A stretch of DNA of 29,166 nucleotides from the IMG/VR virus record IMGVR_UViG_3300031608_000027, positions 1 through 29,166 of that record. One strand, 5' to 3'. The translations under genes and the position numbers were made by a program. The notes under the pieces were generated by a model, which had not been told where the DNA came from, made no database searches, and was given only the letters and a program-made list of their open reading frames with translations. Each line of letters opens with the position of its first letter. Position 1 is the stretch's first letter. Positions 22,594 to 29,166 of this stretch are shown here, one piece after another. This DNA is from a virus.

Positions 22594-22622
22594 ATTATAC
22601 ACTATTTTTAGTTGAATGTCAA
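22594..22622 (-). promoter_or_regulatory. Perfect sigma-70 promoter overlapping the holin start
   Basis: On the minus strand TTGACA (22622-22617), 17 bases and TATAAT (22599-22594) match 12 of 12. The expected start point, 22587 or 22588, lies just inside the holin gene, after its ATG. The promoter therefore naturally serves the downstream genes (large virion protein, adaptor, nozzle and ejection block), or makes a truncated or leaderless holin message. Confidence 0.8.
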
Positions 22623-22783
22623 GGTTTATTAAACAATTTCTTAACAGTGTCAGTTTCCCATATACGGATACCTAGCCACACTATAGTAAATATAGAGGCC
22701 GTAGGTGGAAGCCAAGCTGCTAAAGCAAGAACACCTGTAGAGGCAGCAGCTAAGTCAATAACATCCTTACCTGTATCAAGCAT
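22619..22783 (-). CDS. 54-residue membrane protein, candidate second holin
   Basis: ATG at 22783 lies eight bases inside the end of the upstream gene. The protein starts MLDTGKDVIDLAAASTG and has one or two hydrophobic helices (LAAASTGVLALAAWLPP and IFTIVWLGIRIW). A short charged tail follows (ETDTVKKLFNKP). Size, topology and the adjacent 3TM holin suggest a small holin or lysis-timing protein; a generic membrane peptide is the alternative. The stop lies within the promoter at 22622-22594. Confidence 0.55.
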   Translation of the reverse strand: MLDTGKDVIDLAAASTGVLALAAWLPPTASIFTIVWLGIRIWETDTVKKLFNKP

Positions 22784-23000
22784 AGTTAAGTCCTGCTGTG
22801 ATTGCAGCGTTAAGAGGTGTCATGTCCTCTGTAGTCCAGAAGTCTTTGGCTATCATAATCTGTAGATGTTGTACGTTACGGTCTACAGTAGCGGCAGGCT
22901 CGTAGTGGCTAGAGTCATCAGCAACAATAGCATTGATAAGGTCTACACTGGATAAGCACCAGAGATACTGCTGTGCTGGGGTTGCGTCTTGATGGCTCAT
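22776..23000 (-). CDS. 74-residue hypothetical protein
   Basis: Starts MSHQDATPAQQYLWCLSSVD, then LINAIVADDSSH, and ends DFWTTEDMTPLNAAITAGLN. It is an acidic, mostly helical protein without transmembrane segments. It lies between the S74 tail fibre and the small holin-like gene and overlaps the latter by 8 bases. A tail-assembly or lysis-linked role is possible but not supported by any motif. Confidence 0.6.
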   Translation of the reverse strand: MSHQDATPAQQYLWCLSSVDLINAIVADDSSHYEPAATVDRNVQHLQIMIAKDFWTTEDMTPLNAAITAGLNYA

Positions 23001-23902
23001 TAGTTATTCTCCAGTTCTGTTACACGCGCTGAAAGCTCTTGTATGGCCTTCACAAGGATAGGAATAAGATTACCTGCCGTAGCCTCTAGCTTCTCAGGGT
23101 TAGACTCATAGACTAAGTTAAGCTTGTTCTTGTCTGCTCCAGCAGCCTCTAGCAACTCTTGTGCAATAAAGCCCTGCTCTACCTTACCGTCCTTAGAACT
23201 ACCATCACGAGTAGCCCATGTAAACTGACGTGGCTGTAGCGTGTTAAGAAAGTCTACACCGTAAGATGTGTCAACAATGTTAGTCTTGTCTCTAGCATCT
23301 GACAACGTAGAGATACTCTGTACGTTACAACGTAAAGCAGCACTATTGGCATTACCTAATGTAATTTCGTTACTGACTGTAGCAGCAGAAGCCAAGGAGT
23401 TTTGACCTACATTAACATTGCCTTGTCCTGTAGTGACGTTAGCACCTGCTGAGTCACCTAGAAAAGTATTACTAAAGGCCGTTGTTGCAGCGTTGCCAGC
23501 AATAAAACCAATAGCAGTGTTGAAGTTACCAAGACATTTATTAAGAGCATTCTTACCTATTGCTGTGTTACCTGCTCCTGATACATCATCTCTAAGAGCC
23601 TCATTCCCTAACGCTGTATTGCTAACGCCTGTAGTAACAGTCTTACCCGTTTGTGAACCAATAAAAGTATTAGAAACGCCAGTCGTTAGAGCCACACCAG
23701 CGTTAGCACCTAGTGTTACATTATTAGATGCTGTAGGGTTGTTTGCTGTCAGGTCTGCACCTAGCGATACAACAGCATTACTAGCATTTTTAGTGTACAG
23801 CTTCCTATCTGTTACGTTGACAGCCAGCTCACCTTGAGTTAAAGCTCCAGCAGAAGGTACAGCATTTGCAGTGCTTGAGTTCTTTGTAATAATTGTAGTC
23901 AT
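23000..23902 (-). CDS. Tail fibre with C-terminal S74 intramolecular chaperone
   Basis: 300 residues. The N-terminus (TANAVPSAGALTQGELAVNV) is a common tail-fibre start. Residues 60-185 are beta-helical repeats with NTxxG and LGxxAG units, typical of trimeric fibres. The C-terminal domain starts at LSDARDK: Ser201 and Lys206 match the S74 self-cleavage motif, which releases the chaperone after trimer folding. The chain ends in a coiled coil (LVKAIQELSARVTELENN). It would be a fibre tip or whole short fibre for host recognition. Confidence 0.88.
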   Translation of the reverse strand: MTTIITKNSSTANAVPSAGALTQGELAVNVTDRKLYTKNASNAVVSLGADLTANNPTASNNVTLGANAGVALTTGVSNTFIGSQTGKTVTTGVSNTALGNEALRDDVSGAGNTAIGKNALNKCLGNFNTAIGFIAGNAATTAFSNTFLGDSAGANVTTGQGNVNVGQNSLASAATVSNEITLGNANSAALRCNVQSISTLSDARDKTNIVDTSYGVDFLNTLQPRQFTWATRDGSSKDGKVEQGFIAQELLEAAGADKNKLNLVYESNPEKLEATAGNLIPILVKAIQELSARVTELENN

Positions 23903-23903
23903 T

Positions 23904-24359
23904 TTACTGACCTCCAGTAATTAAGATATATAGTCCAATTCCTACAATGATTAGTAAGACTGTCCCTAAGATTGTTTTGACTGCTTCTGTTGCTTTAGTC
24001 TGCTTGCGTAACTTAGCTAGACGTTGCTTCTCTAGCTTGTGCTTGTGTTCCATTAGAGACTTGTGTTGTATGTGTAACATGTCACGCCACACTTCTCTAG
24101 GGGTTATCTTCTTGAGTTCCTTCTCACGCTCTCTAATGGCGTTCTTAGCCCATGCAAGCTCTAAGGCTTCCTCCTGTGTCAGTACATGATCACCCTGCTT
24201 AGAAGCCTCCTCAATCGTTTCTACGGCTACCTTGCTTTCCGTAAGACTTGTAAAAATACCAGCAAGGTCTGACAAGTTTGACCCAGACTCCTTCACAGTC
24301 TTTATGCCTGCGTTCAGAGTCTTGAGTACACCAACTACTGCTGAGATTTCTACAATCAT
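23904..24359 (-). CDS. Coiled-coil protein with C-terminal membrane anchor
   Basis: 151 residues. The middle is a long charged helix (about 65-127), rich in Lys, Glu and Arg (AKNAIREREKELKK). A single hydrophobic helix follows near the end (about 128-147, TILGTVLLIIVGIGLYILIT). No signal peptide. The topology suggests a tail-anchored inner-membrane protein, perhaps involved in lysis (spanin-like) or assembly. Position between fibre genes also allows a structural role. Unidentified. Confidence 0.55.
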   Translation of the reverse strand: MIVEISAVVGVLKTLNAGIKTVKESGSNLSDLAGIFTSLTESKVAVETIEEASKQGDHVLTQEEALELAWAKNAIREREKELKKITPREVWRDMLHIQHKSLMEHKHKLEKQRLAKLRKQTKATEAVKTILGTVLLIIVGIGLYILITGGQ

Positions 24360-24360
24360 A

Positions 24361-24660
24361 TTAGCTTCCTAGTTCGGGAGGTATGTCAGGGAAGTCTGAG
24401 GTAGACGGCCATTGACGCAATGCAGTCCGGTAGGTCAGGATGTTGTCACGATTCGGCCAGTCTGGTATTTGCGAAGCTGTGTCTGTAGCCAATAGTTCTT
24501 CATCACGCCATATACGAGCAGTCTCTGCTGCCGTAGGTTCTCTAACTTGAGGTTCTGCCCACTCTTCATAATGCGTAAAAGTAGCTGCCATAAACTCAGC
24601 ACTAGCTTTGATGCAAGGATTTGTTACATTGCCATCTGCGTCTTTAATTATATAATTCAT
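24361..24660 (-). CDS. Phage tail assembly chaperone-like protein (copy 1)
   Basis: 99 residues with the core ARIWRDEELLATD, then PDWPNRDNILTYRTALRQWP and a Pro-rich end (FPDIPPEL). This block (W-R-x-E-L, P-x-x-x-x-R-D, YR-x-ALRxWP) is the signature of the Phage_tail_APC family, which helps tail-fibre assembly. A paralogue with the same block lies at 25786-26004. Its N-terminal 45 residues are absent from the paralogue. Confidence 0.72.
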   Translation of the reverse strand: MNYIIKDADGNVTNPCIKASAEFMAATFTHYEEWAEPQVREPTAAETARIWRDEELLATDTASQIPDWPNRDNILTYRTALRQWPSTSDFPDIPPELGS

Positions 24661-24670
24661 TTAATTCTCC

Positions 24671-25468
24671 TTATGCTGGTAAGTATTGGATAATTACGAT
24701 GCCGTCACCGCCACAACCGCCAGCAGCCACTCCCGCATTACGAGCGCCTCCGCCACCTGCGCCAGTACCACCGTCAGAACCGTATGCACTGCCAGTACTG
24801 GGATTTCCAAACAGTGAACCACCTCCTGCTAAAGCAGGCGCAGGGAAGTGGCTAATGGGAGAATAGTTTGCAAAAACAACTGCTTTAGTGCCTTTACCAC
24901 CAACAAGATACCCATAGCCTGTCAATCCATCCCAACCTTGAGCATCAGAAGAACCACCACCCGCACCACCTTGTGCGTTATCTCTTCCGGGATTTCCTGT
25001 ACCGTAAACACCTACAGCACCGCCTCCGTAAAAAGAGCCAGCGCCCCCAGAGTTATTTACGTCACCATTAGCTGCCGACCCACCCGCACCACCGGCTGAA
25101 GAAGTTCCGTACATCCCGCCATCAGTGTTGAGAGTGCTTGATAAACCAGTACCGGAAAAAGCACTGTTTCCACCTGATGCTCCGTTGTAGGTTCCGTTAG
25201 TGTAGCCGCCTAAACCACCAACGCCAATCACCACGGTAAAGGAACCTGATGTAGTCACGGCTAAAGAGTTCTTTTTACAATAGCCACCCGCACCACCACC
25301 GTAAGGGCCGTCATTTGTATGGGCATGACCTCCACCACCAGCAGCAATAACGTGTATACATATTGTGCCGTCCTGCGGTGGAACCCATGTTTGGGATTGT
25401 GTTAATGCGATTTGTGGTAATGCACCACCACCGCCGCCTGCTGAGATTAGGTCTGTTAGATTACTCAT
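24671..25468 (-). CDS. Glycine-rich adhesin / fibre-tip protein
   Basis: 265 residues starting MSNLTDLISAGGGGG. A GTG at 25483 is an alternative, but the ATG at 25468 overlaps the stop of the gene before (TAATG), the usual coupling here. The middle has many poly-Gly blocks (GGGGA, GGAGG, GGAGGGS). This matches the polyglycine-II fold described for T4-type fibre-tip adhesins, in which Gly-rich strands form a lattice with loop tips that contact the receptor. Likely receptor-binding tip. Variable loops between Gly blocks would set host range. Confidence 0.68.
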   Translation of the reverse strand: MSNLTDLISAGGGGGALPQIALTQSQTWVPPQDGTICIHVIAAGGGGHAHTNDGPYGGGAGGYCKKNSLAVTTSGSFTVVIGVGGLGGYTNGTYNGASGGNSAFSGTGLSSTLNTDGGMYGTSSAGGAGGSAANGDVNNSGGAGSFYGGGAVGVYGTGNPGRDNAQGGAGGGSSDAQGWDGLTGYGYLVGGKGTKAVVFANYSPISHFPAPALAGGGSLFGNPSTGSAYGSDGGTGAGGGGARNAGVAAGGCGGDGIVIIQYLPA

Positions 25469-25782
25469 TAAATAAATACCCACGAAGAAGTTGAAGTTCC
25501 AATAAGCCCGATAGACATATTAGCTACGTTAATTGTTAGGTCTGATGCAGAGCCTACGATGGTGCTGCTATTGCGCCCAATGATTGTGTTCACAAAGTTA
25601 CCTACAGTAACGTAGACCCTCATGCCCACAGTAGGCGTAGGTAGCGTCAGTGTTACCCCAGCAGTACCAACAAAATGATGCGTGTTAGCTGTTGCGTTAC
25701 CGTTGCTCCCAACAGTAGCTGTGGGAATACCAGCGGCTATCGTGTCAGCAAGAACTCCTGATGTTACTTTAGTTAAAGCCAT
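25468..25782 (-). CDS. Small tail-fibre protein, 104 residues
   Basis: Starts MALTKVTSGVLADTI, a start often seen in marine phage fibre proteins, followed by a beta-strand-rich body ending with TSTSSWVFI. It lacks the long repeat stalk, so it is either an adapter or a short tip domain. It lies upstream of the Gly-rich adhesin and overlaps its start. Confidence 0.6.
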   Translation of the reverse strand: MALTKVTSGVLADTIAAGIPTATVGSNGNATANTHHFVGTAGVTLTLPTPTVGMRVYVTVGNFVNTIIGRNSSTIVGSASDLTINVANMSIGLIGTSTSSWVFI

Positions 25783-25785
25783 GTT

Positions 25786-26004
25786 TTAAACCTCTGGTCT
25801 TGTGTTGGGAAAGCCGTTGATGTATTCACCAGCTTCGTTTGTAGCAGGCCAATCTCGTAATGCCGCACGATAAACTATTAATTCGTCACGCTGCGGGTGG
25901 TCAGGTGTTGCGACCAGTATGTCAGTGCGCGAAAGTTCGTCATTGCGCCAAACAAAGGCAGATGATATTGGACAGACATATGGATTATATTGTTCAAAAC
26001 TCAT
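25786..26004 (-). CDS. Phage tail assembly chaperone-like protein (copy 2)
   Basis: 72 residues with VWRNDELSRTDI, then PDHPQRDELIVYRAALRDWP, then NGFPNTRPEV: the same block as the gene at 24361-24660, so the two are paralogues. Each lies next to a different adhesin gene, suggesting that each assists a different fibre protein. The ATG at 26004 overlaps the stop of the gene upstream of it. Confidence 0.72.
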   Translation of the reverse strand: MSFEQYNPYVCPISSAFVWRNDELSRTDILVATPDHPQRDELIVYRAALRDWPATNEAGEYINGFPNTRPEV

Positions 26005-26894
26005 TATTTAATCCTCGTATAAATAGTGCCACCATCAGACTCAACCTTGCCGCCCAAACCAACACTCAATGCTTCATTAAATTTAAAGACTTTTCCGTCA
26101 GTGGCATTCGTGGAATATAATTCTGTGCCTTTAAAAGCAAGACCGCCATATTCAATAGCCGTACTAGACAAAGCATTTACACTGAATGAAATTCCTAGAT
26201 AACCAGCCCCGCCAGATTTCGGGTCATATTTATACGCCACACCTGAAGTAGAAACAGCATAGAGATACTCTCCATCAGTAGCTAAAGTTTGCTCTGCACC
26301 TCCTAATTGCCCAGCAGTGTTAATGTTGTGTGAAGTAGTGCCGCCTGTTGACGTAATGTTGTAGGCATATATATATCCATTATTTCTCAATACATATATA
26401 ACAGAGCCTATAACAGCTACGCCCTGCACCCCCGACACACCTGTTATTGACCAATTTTGTAATGTAAATGACGAGTTATAGCGGTAGACATAGCCACCAT
26501 TACTCTCGCCCATATAAAAATACGTCCCGTCCCACATCAGCCCCATGTTTTCAGAGCCATTACTTGTGAAACTGCTATTAGTGTATGTGCCTGTAGAAGT
26601 ATATTTATAAACGCTGCCATTGGTGTATCTATCACATACGTAGAAAAAGCTGCCATCCCATGTGATTCCAGACGGTATAGCAACTTGACCGCCAGTAGAC
26701 CAATTAGTATTCGTATATGTCGCGCCTGTAGCTACACCTGTGGCATCTGGGTATGCTGTAGTATCTGTCGATACAACTCCAGACTTTAACCAGACTTCGC
26801 CACTTTCTGTTGTTATTGAATTAGCATTGCTGTTGATAACCTTGTTGTCATTTACTTCTGAGCCGCCACCAGCTCCACCTAATTTAATAGCCAT
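26004..26894 (-). CDS. Five-repeat beta-propeller-like adhesin
   Basis: 296 residues. Five repeats of about 40-47 residues start near residues 77, 118, 158, 204 and 251. Each has a hydrophobic-Gly start, an Asp-Gly turn, YFY or LY, and a VYKY-type end (for example WDGTYFYMGESNGGYVYRYN). They look like propeller blades. The N-terminus (MAIKLGGAGGGSEVND) resembles the gene upstream (MAIFRGDGGAGDSNTD). The product is probably a virion-attached receptor-binding protein. The exact propeller type is inferred from the repeat pattern. Confidence 0.6.
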   Translation of the reverse strand: MAIKLGGAGGGSEVNDNKVINSNANSITTESGEVWLKSGVVSTDTTAYPDATGVATGATYTNTNWSTGGQVAIPSGITWDGSFFYVCDRYTNGSVYKYTSTGTYTNSSFTSNGSENMGLMWDGTYFYMGESNGGYVYRYNSSFTLQNWSITGVSGVQGVAVIGSVIYVLRNNGYIYAYNITSTGGTTSHNINTAGQLGGAEQTLATDGEYLYAVSTSGVAYKYDPKSGGAGYLGISFSVNALSSTAIEYGGLAFKGTELYSTNATDGKVFKFNEALSVGLGGKVESDGGTIYTRIK

Positions 26895-26895
26895 C

Positions 26896-28575
26896 TTATA
26901 GCTCCTTCCAGCCTATGGTTGCGTCAACAAAGACCAGAGTTGCACCAGCGTCTGCCGCCAATGTTCCGTCCTGTGTTTGAGAATTAATCTTAGAGCCGTT
27001 ACGGCCCACGGTTACAGCGCCTGTACCAGCGTTCTTTATGAAGACTACATTGCCAGCACTAGGGCTTGCAGGCAGGGTAATTGTCACTGTGCTGCTTGAG
27101 TTTACAATGAGCTGGTCGCGTGTAACTGCGGTGTACGCAGATGTCTTGACAGCAAAGTCATTAAAGGCTCCACCAACGCCTGCGCCAAGTTTGGCAGAAG
27201 TAATTGCTCCGTCAGTTATCTTTGCTGTTGTGACAGCGTTGTTGACAATCTTAGCTGTTGTCACCGTGTTATCGTCAGGGGTACTAACAGACACAACAAC
27301 AGCGTGTGCTGCCATAACTTCTACCGCAGAACCATTTGGAGGCGCTGTGCTGAAGGTAAGCGTTGTGCCTGAAACAGAATAGTTGGACTTGCTCTGATAG
27401 ACACCATCAATATAGACGTTGGTGTTGTTCTCTGGGGACTGTGCAGACAGCGTAAAAGCAACTGTGCTTCCGTTGCCAGCAAACTGACTTAGCTTGAATT
27501 CAGTGCTTGCTGTGACTGGAGCAATTGTTGCCGCTGTAATTTCAATAGCAGAACTGTTAGGAGGAGCAGCAGAGAACGTCAGCACATTACCGACAATCGC
27601 ATAGCTGGTTTTGTTTTGATACACACCATCTATATATACAAGAGTATTGTCTTCAACAGGATTTGATGACAGTGTATAAGCAACAGTTGAACCATTACCT
27701 GTAAAGCTGTTAAGTTTGAGGTCGGCAGCACCACCACCAATTTCTCCCCACGCTGTAGAGTATCCTTCAAACTTCCCAAGCGTAGAGTTGTATCTAAACT
27801 GACCAGCTACGCCTGATGGACGTTGAGCTGTAGTACCTGCTGACATCTTGACAGCGGTAGTTCCTGTAACTGTAACTGAGGTAAAGCTAGGGTTAGCACC
27901 TATAGACGCTGCACTGTTAGCAGCAGCAGTAGCTGAATTAGCAGAGGCCGTAGCAGAGTTAGCGCCAGCAGTAGCTGAGTTAGCGGAAGCAGTCGCAGAA
28001 TTGGATGCATTAGTAGCACTTGTGGCTACAGCAGATACAGAATTAGCAGCACTTGTTGCTGAATTACCAGCATTAGTTGCTTGTGTTGTAGCTAGTGCTA
28101 CCTGAGCAGTGGCGAGTACTACTTTACTAGCAGCAGTAGTGGCGCTGGTAGATGCGTTAGACGCGCTTGTAGAGGCGTTTGAGGCTTTAGTAGTAGCTGT
28201 GCTTGCGCTTGCAGCAGAAGCAGTAGCGGAGTTGCCTGAGTTGGTAGCTGAAGTAGATGCCCCACTAGCTGAGTTACCAGAAGCAGTAGCGGAATTAGAT
28301 GCGGTTGTTGCGGATGTAGATGCGCCTGACGCACTAGTAGCTGCGGCATTCGCGGATGCTTGGGCTGCTGAAGCATACCCTGCAACACCTGTTGCACTAG
28401 TGGCTGCATTATTAGCACTTGATAATGCACTGGTTGCGCTAGTTGCTGCGTTACTTGCACTTGTTGCTGCTTGACTTGCTTTGTCCGTTGCTATTACAGC
28501 TTGTGCGGTTACTGCGGTTAACGTGGCATCTGTGTTGGAATCACCAGCACCACCGTCCCCTCTAAAAATTGCCAT
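26896..28575 (-). CDS. Long tail-fibre protein with Ala/Ser/Thr stalk
   Basis: 559 residues. After a short head (MAIFRGDGG), residues about 25-225 are almost only Ala, Ser, Thr and Asn, ending in NSATA heptads (192-222), like a coiled-coil stalk. The RPSGVAGQFRYNSTLGKFEG segment (252-271) is a familiar fibre motif. Two homologous domains of about 64 residues (286-349 and 360-423) share the GNGSTVA, VYIDGVYQ and LTFSxAPPN elements. The C-terminus is beta-rich. AGGAG precedes the ATG. The long fibre probably reaches the host. Confidence 0.75.
   Translation of the reverse strand: MAIFRGDGGAGDSNTDATLTAVTAQAVIATDKASQAATSASNAATSATSALSSANNAATSATGVAGYASAAQASANAAATSASGASTSATTASNSATASGNSASGASTSATNSGNSATASAASASTATTKASNASTSASNASTSATTAASKVVLATAQVALATTQATNAGNSATSAANSVSAVATSATNASNSATASANSATAGANSATASANSATAAANSAASIGANPSFTSVTVTGTTAVKMSAGTTAQRPSGVAGQFRYNSTLGKFEGYSTAWGEIGGGAADLKLNSFTGNGSTVAYTLSSNPVEDNTLVYIDGVYQNKTSYAIVGNVLTFSAAPPNSSAIEITAATIAPVTASTEFKLSQFAGNGSTVAFTLSAQSPENNTNVYIDGVYQSKSNYSVSGTTLTFSTAPPNGSAVEVMAAHAVVVSVSTPDDNTVTTAKIVNNAVTTAKITDGAITSAKLGAGVGGAFNDFAVKTSAYTAVTRDQLIVNSSSTVTITLPASPSAGNVVFIKNAGTGAVTVGRNGSKINSQTQDGTLAADAGATLVFVDATIGWKEL
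27307..27720 (-). repeat. Duplicated fibre domain (two ~190-bp copies)
   Basis: Residues 286-349 (27720-27529) and 360-423 (27498-27307) of the long fibre align over their whole length as protein, with shared GNGSTVA, VYIDGVYQ and LTFS blocks. The nucleotide sequences differ, so the duplication is old. Confidence 0.75.
27908..28002 (-). repeat. 21-bp tandem repeats encoding NSATA heptads
   Basis: About four consecutive 21-bp units encode heptads of the type NSATASA (residues 192-222 of the long fibre). Variation is mostly at the third codon position and in one Gly/Ala residue, giving a regular coiled-coil period. Confidence 0.75.
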
Positions 28576-28589
28576 GAATAGCTCCTAAG

Positions 28590-28628
28590 AAAACAAGAAA
28601 TAAGAAAGGAGGGTTCCGTTAAGAACCC
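28590..28628 (-). terminator. Terminator after the capsid gene
   Basis: On the minus strand a stem GGGTTC/GAACCC (28628-28623 and 28616-28611) with loop TTAACG is followed by a T-rich run (complement of 28607-28590). A partial terminator directly downstream of the capsid gene recalls T7 T-phi and would set the ratio of capsid to fibre proteins. Confidence 0.7.
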
Positions 28629-28643
28629 CCCAGTTACTACAGT

Positions 28644-29166
28644 TTACTTAACAGCTAGGTTAAAGCCAGCTTCAGGACGCATAACCTGACAACCGTACAG
28701 AGTATCAGCAGTATACAGAGTGCCTAAGAACTCCTGCTTGTACTGAGTCTGTGAACGTACAGCTTGCTGCTCTGCAAGAACACTGGTGTCCTTGTGGATT
28801 AGCTGGGCAGCACGTACCTTAATAGCGTCAGTTGGGTCCATGATGGGGCAGTTAGTAGATACAAATACATCTACACCATACAAGTTACCAATCTTACCTG
28901 TTTCAACAGACTTGCCGTTAACAAAGTCAGTAGAGGTATAACGATCAATACCCATGATCTGATTACGCAGAGTAGGTGGTACAATGAAGCTACGACCGTC
29001 CATAGGTACGTCTGCATCGTCCATCTTCTGAATCAAGTCACGGAATACCGCGTCAGAGAAAGCACCAATGTCAGCCTGACCGTCAATGTCAAAAGCTTCC
29101 AAAGCACCAGAAGTAGTGTTGATCTGGAAAGAGCCAGTGTTGACCCAGCTAGAACCGTTACCGTTA
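28644..29166 (-). CDS. Major capsid protein, C-terminal part (partial)
   Basis: The frame runs open to the right edge (29166), so the start is missing. The visible 173 residues include WVNTGSFQIN, EAFDIDGQADIG, a VPMDGRSFIVPP segment, NLYGVDVFVSTNCP and LIHKDTSVLAEQ, and the end TADTLYGCQVMRPEAGFNLA. These blocks, and the place before a terminator and fibre genes, are those of podovirus major capsid proteins with the HK97 fold. A TTG at 29102 is not a real start, because coding sequence continues upstream of it. Stop codon at 28646-28644. Confidence 0.85.
   Translation of the reverse strand, partial: NGNGSSWVNTGSFQINTTSGALEAFDIDGQADIGAFSDAVFRDLIQKMDDADVPMDGRSFIVPPTLRNQIMGIDRYTSTDFVNGKSVETGKIGNLYGVDVFVSTNCPIMDPTDAIKVRAAQLIHKDTSVLAEQQAVRSQTQYKQEFLGTLYTADTLYGCQVMRPEAGFNLAVK

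Noticed and set aside
27908-28450. Repeated units resembling a CRISPR array
   Set aside because: The repeats are 21-bp codon-phased units in the fibre stalk gene, with no unique spacers of fixed length. No cas genes are present; the Cas4-like nuclease is a phage exonuclease.
1-29166. tRNA genes, integrase/attachment sites or a T7-type RNA polymerase
   Set aside because: No cloverleaf, no integrase motifs and no single-subunit RNA polymerase motifs were recognised on either strand in this window.

Overview
The window looks like most of the genome of a short-tailed (podovirus-type) marine bacteriophage, or a metagenomic relative of one. The evidence is a compact T7-like replication set, a monomeric class II ribonucleotide reductase, a T7 endonuclease I homologue, many tiny overlapping genes, and a virion module with tail-tube, ejection-type, tail-fibre and holin genes. 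No integrase, phage RNA polymerase, tRNA, rRNA or CRISPR array was seen. Terminase, portal, scaffold and endolysin genes were not recognised and probably lie outside the window, which is cut inside the major capsid gene at the right end and inside an unnamed leftward gene at the left end.

Layout. (1) 1-764: a divergent control region. It holds the start of a leftward gene (26 to 1) with a strong sigma-70 type promoter (193-165) and paired CTTAAG palindromes. To the right are six DnaA boxes on an 11-bp grid (433-496) and three -24/-12 (sigma-54-like) elements (507-620). (2) 765-3299, plus strand: fourteen very small genes with overlapping stop/start codons, several encoding single membrane-spanning peptides and the last a zinc ribbon. 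(3) 3391-11205, plus strand: ssDNA-binding protein, primase-helicase, DNA polymerase A, a zinc-finger/GIY-YIG nuclease, a PD-(D/E)XK exonuclease, endonuclease I, a small acidic protein, a DUF3310 protein and class II RNR. A perfect TTGACA-N17-TATAAT promoter (3277-3305) precedes this block. (4) 11216-11239: a strong hairpin terminator between the converging arms. (5) 11238-29166, minus strand, in transcription order from the right: major capsid protein (partial), terminator, a large tail-fibre/adhesin cassette, two holin-like genes, a large unknown virion protein, tail adaptor, tail nozzle, a mini-fibre protein, and four large candidate ejection/internal virion proteins. A second perfect sigma-70 promoter (22622-22594) overlaps the start of the 3TM holin.

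How it fits together. If the genome is circular or circularly permuted, all transcription would diverge from the 27-764 region and converge at the 11216-11239 terminator. The plus arm would carry takeover and replication genes and the minus arm virion and lysis genes. Use of host DnaA and possibly sigma-54 next to a T7-type replisome is the most unusual feature. Protein assignments rest on motifs recognised by eye; no database search was possible.
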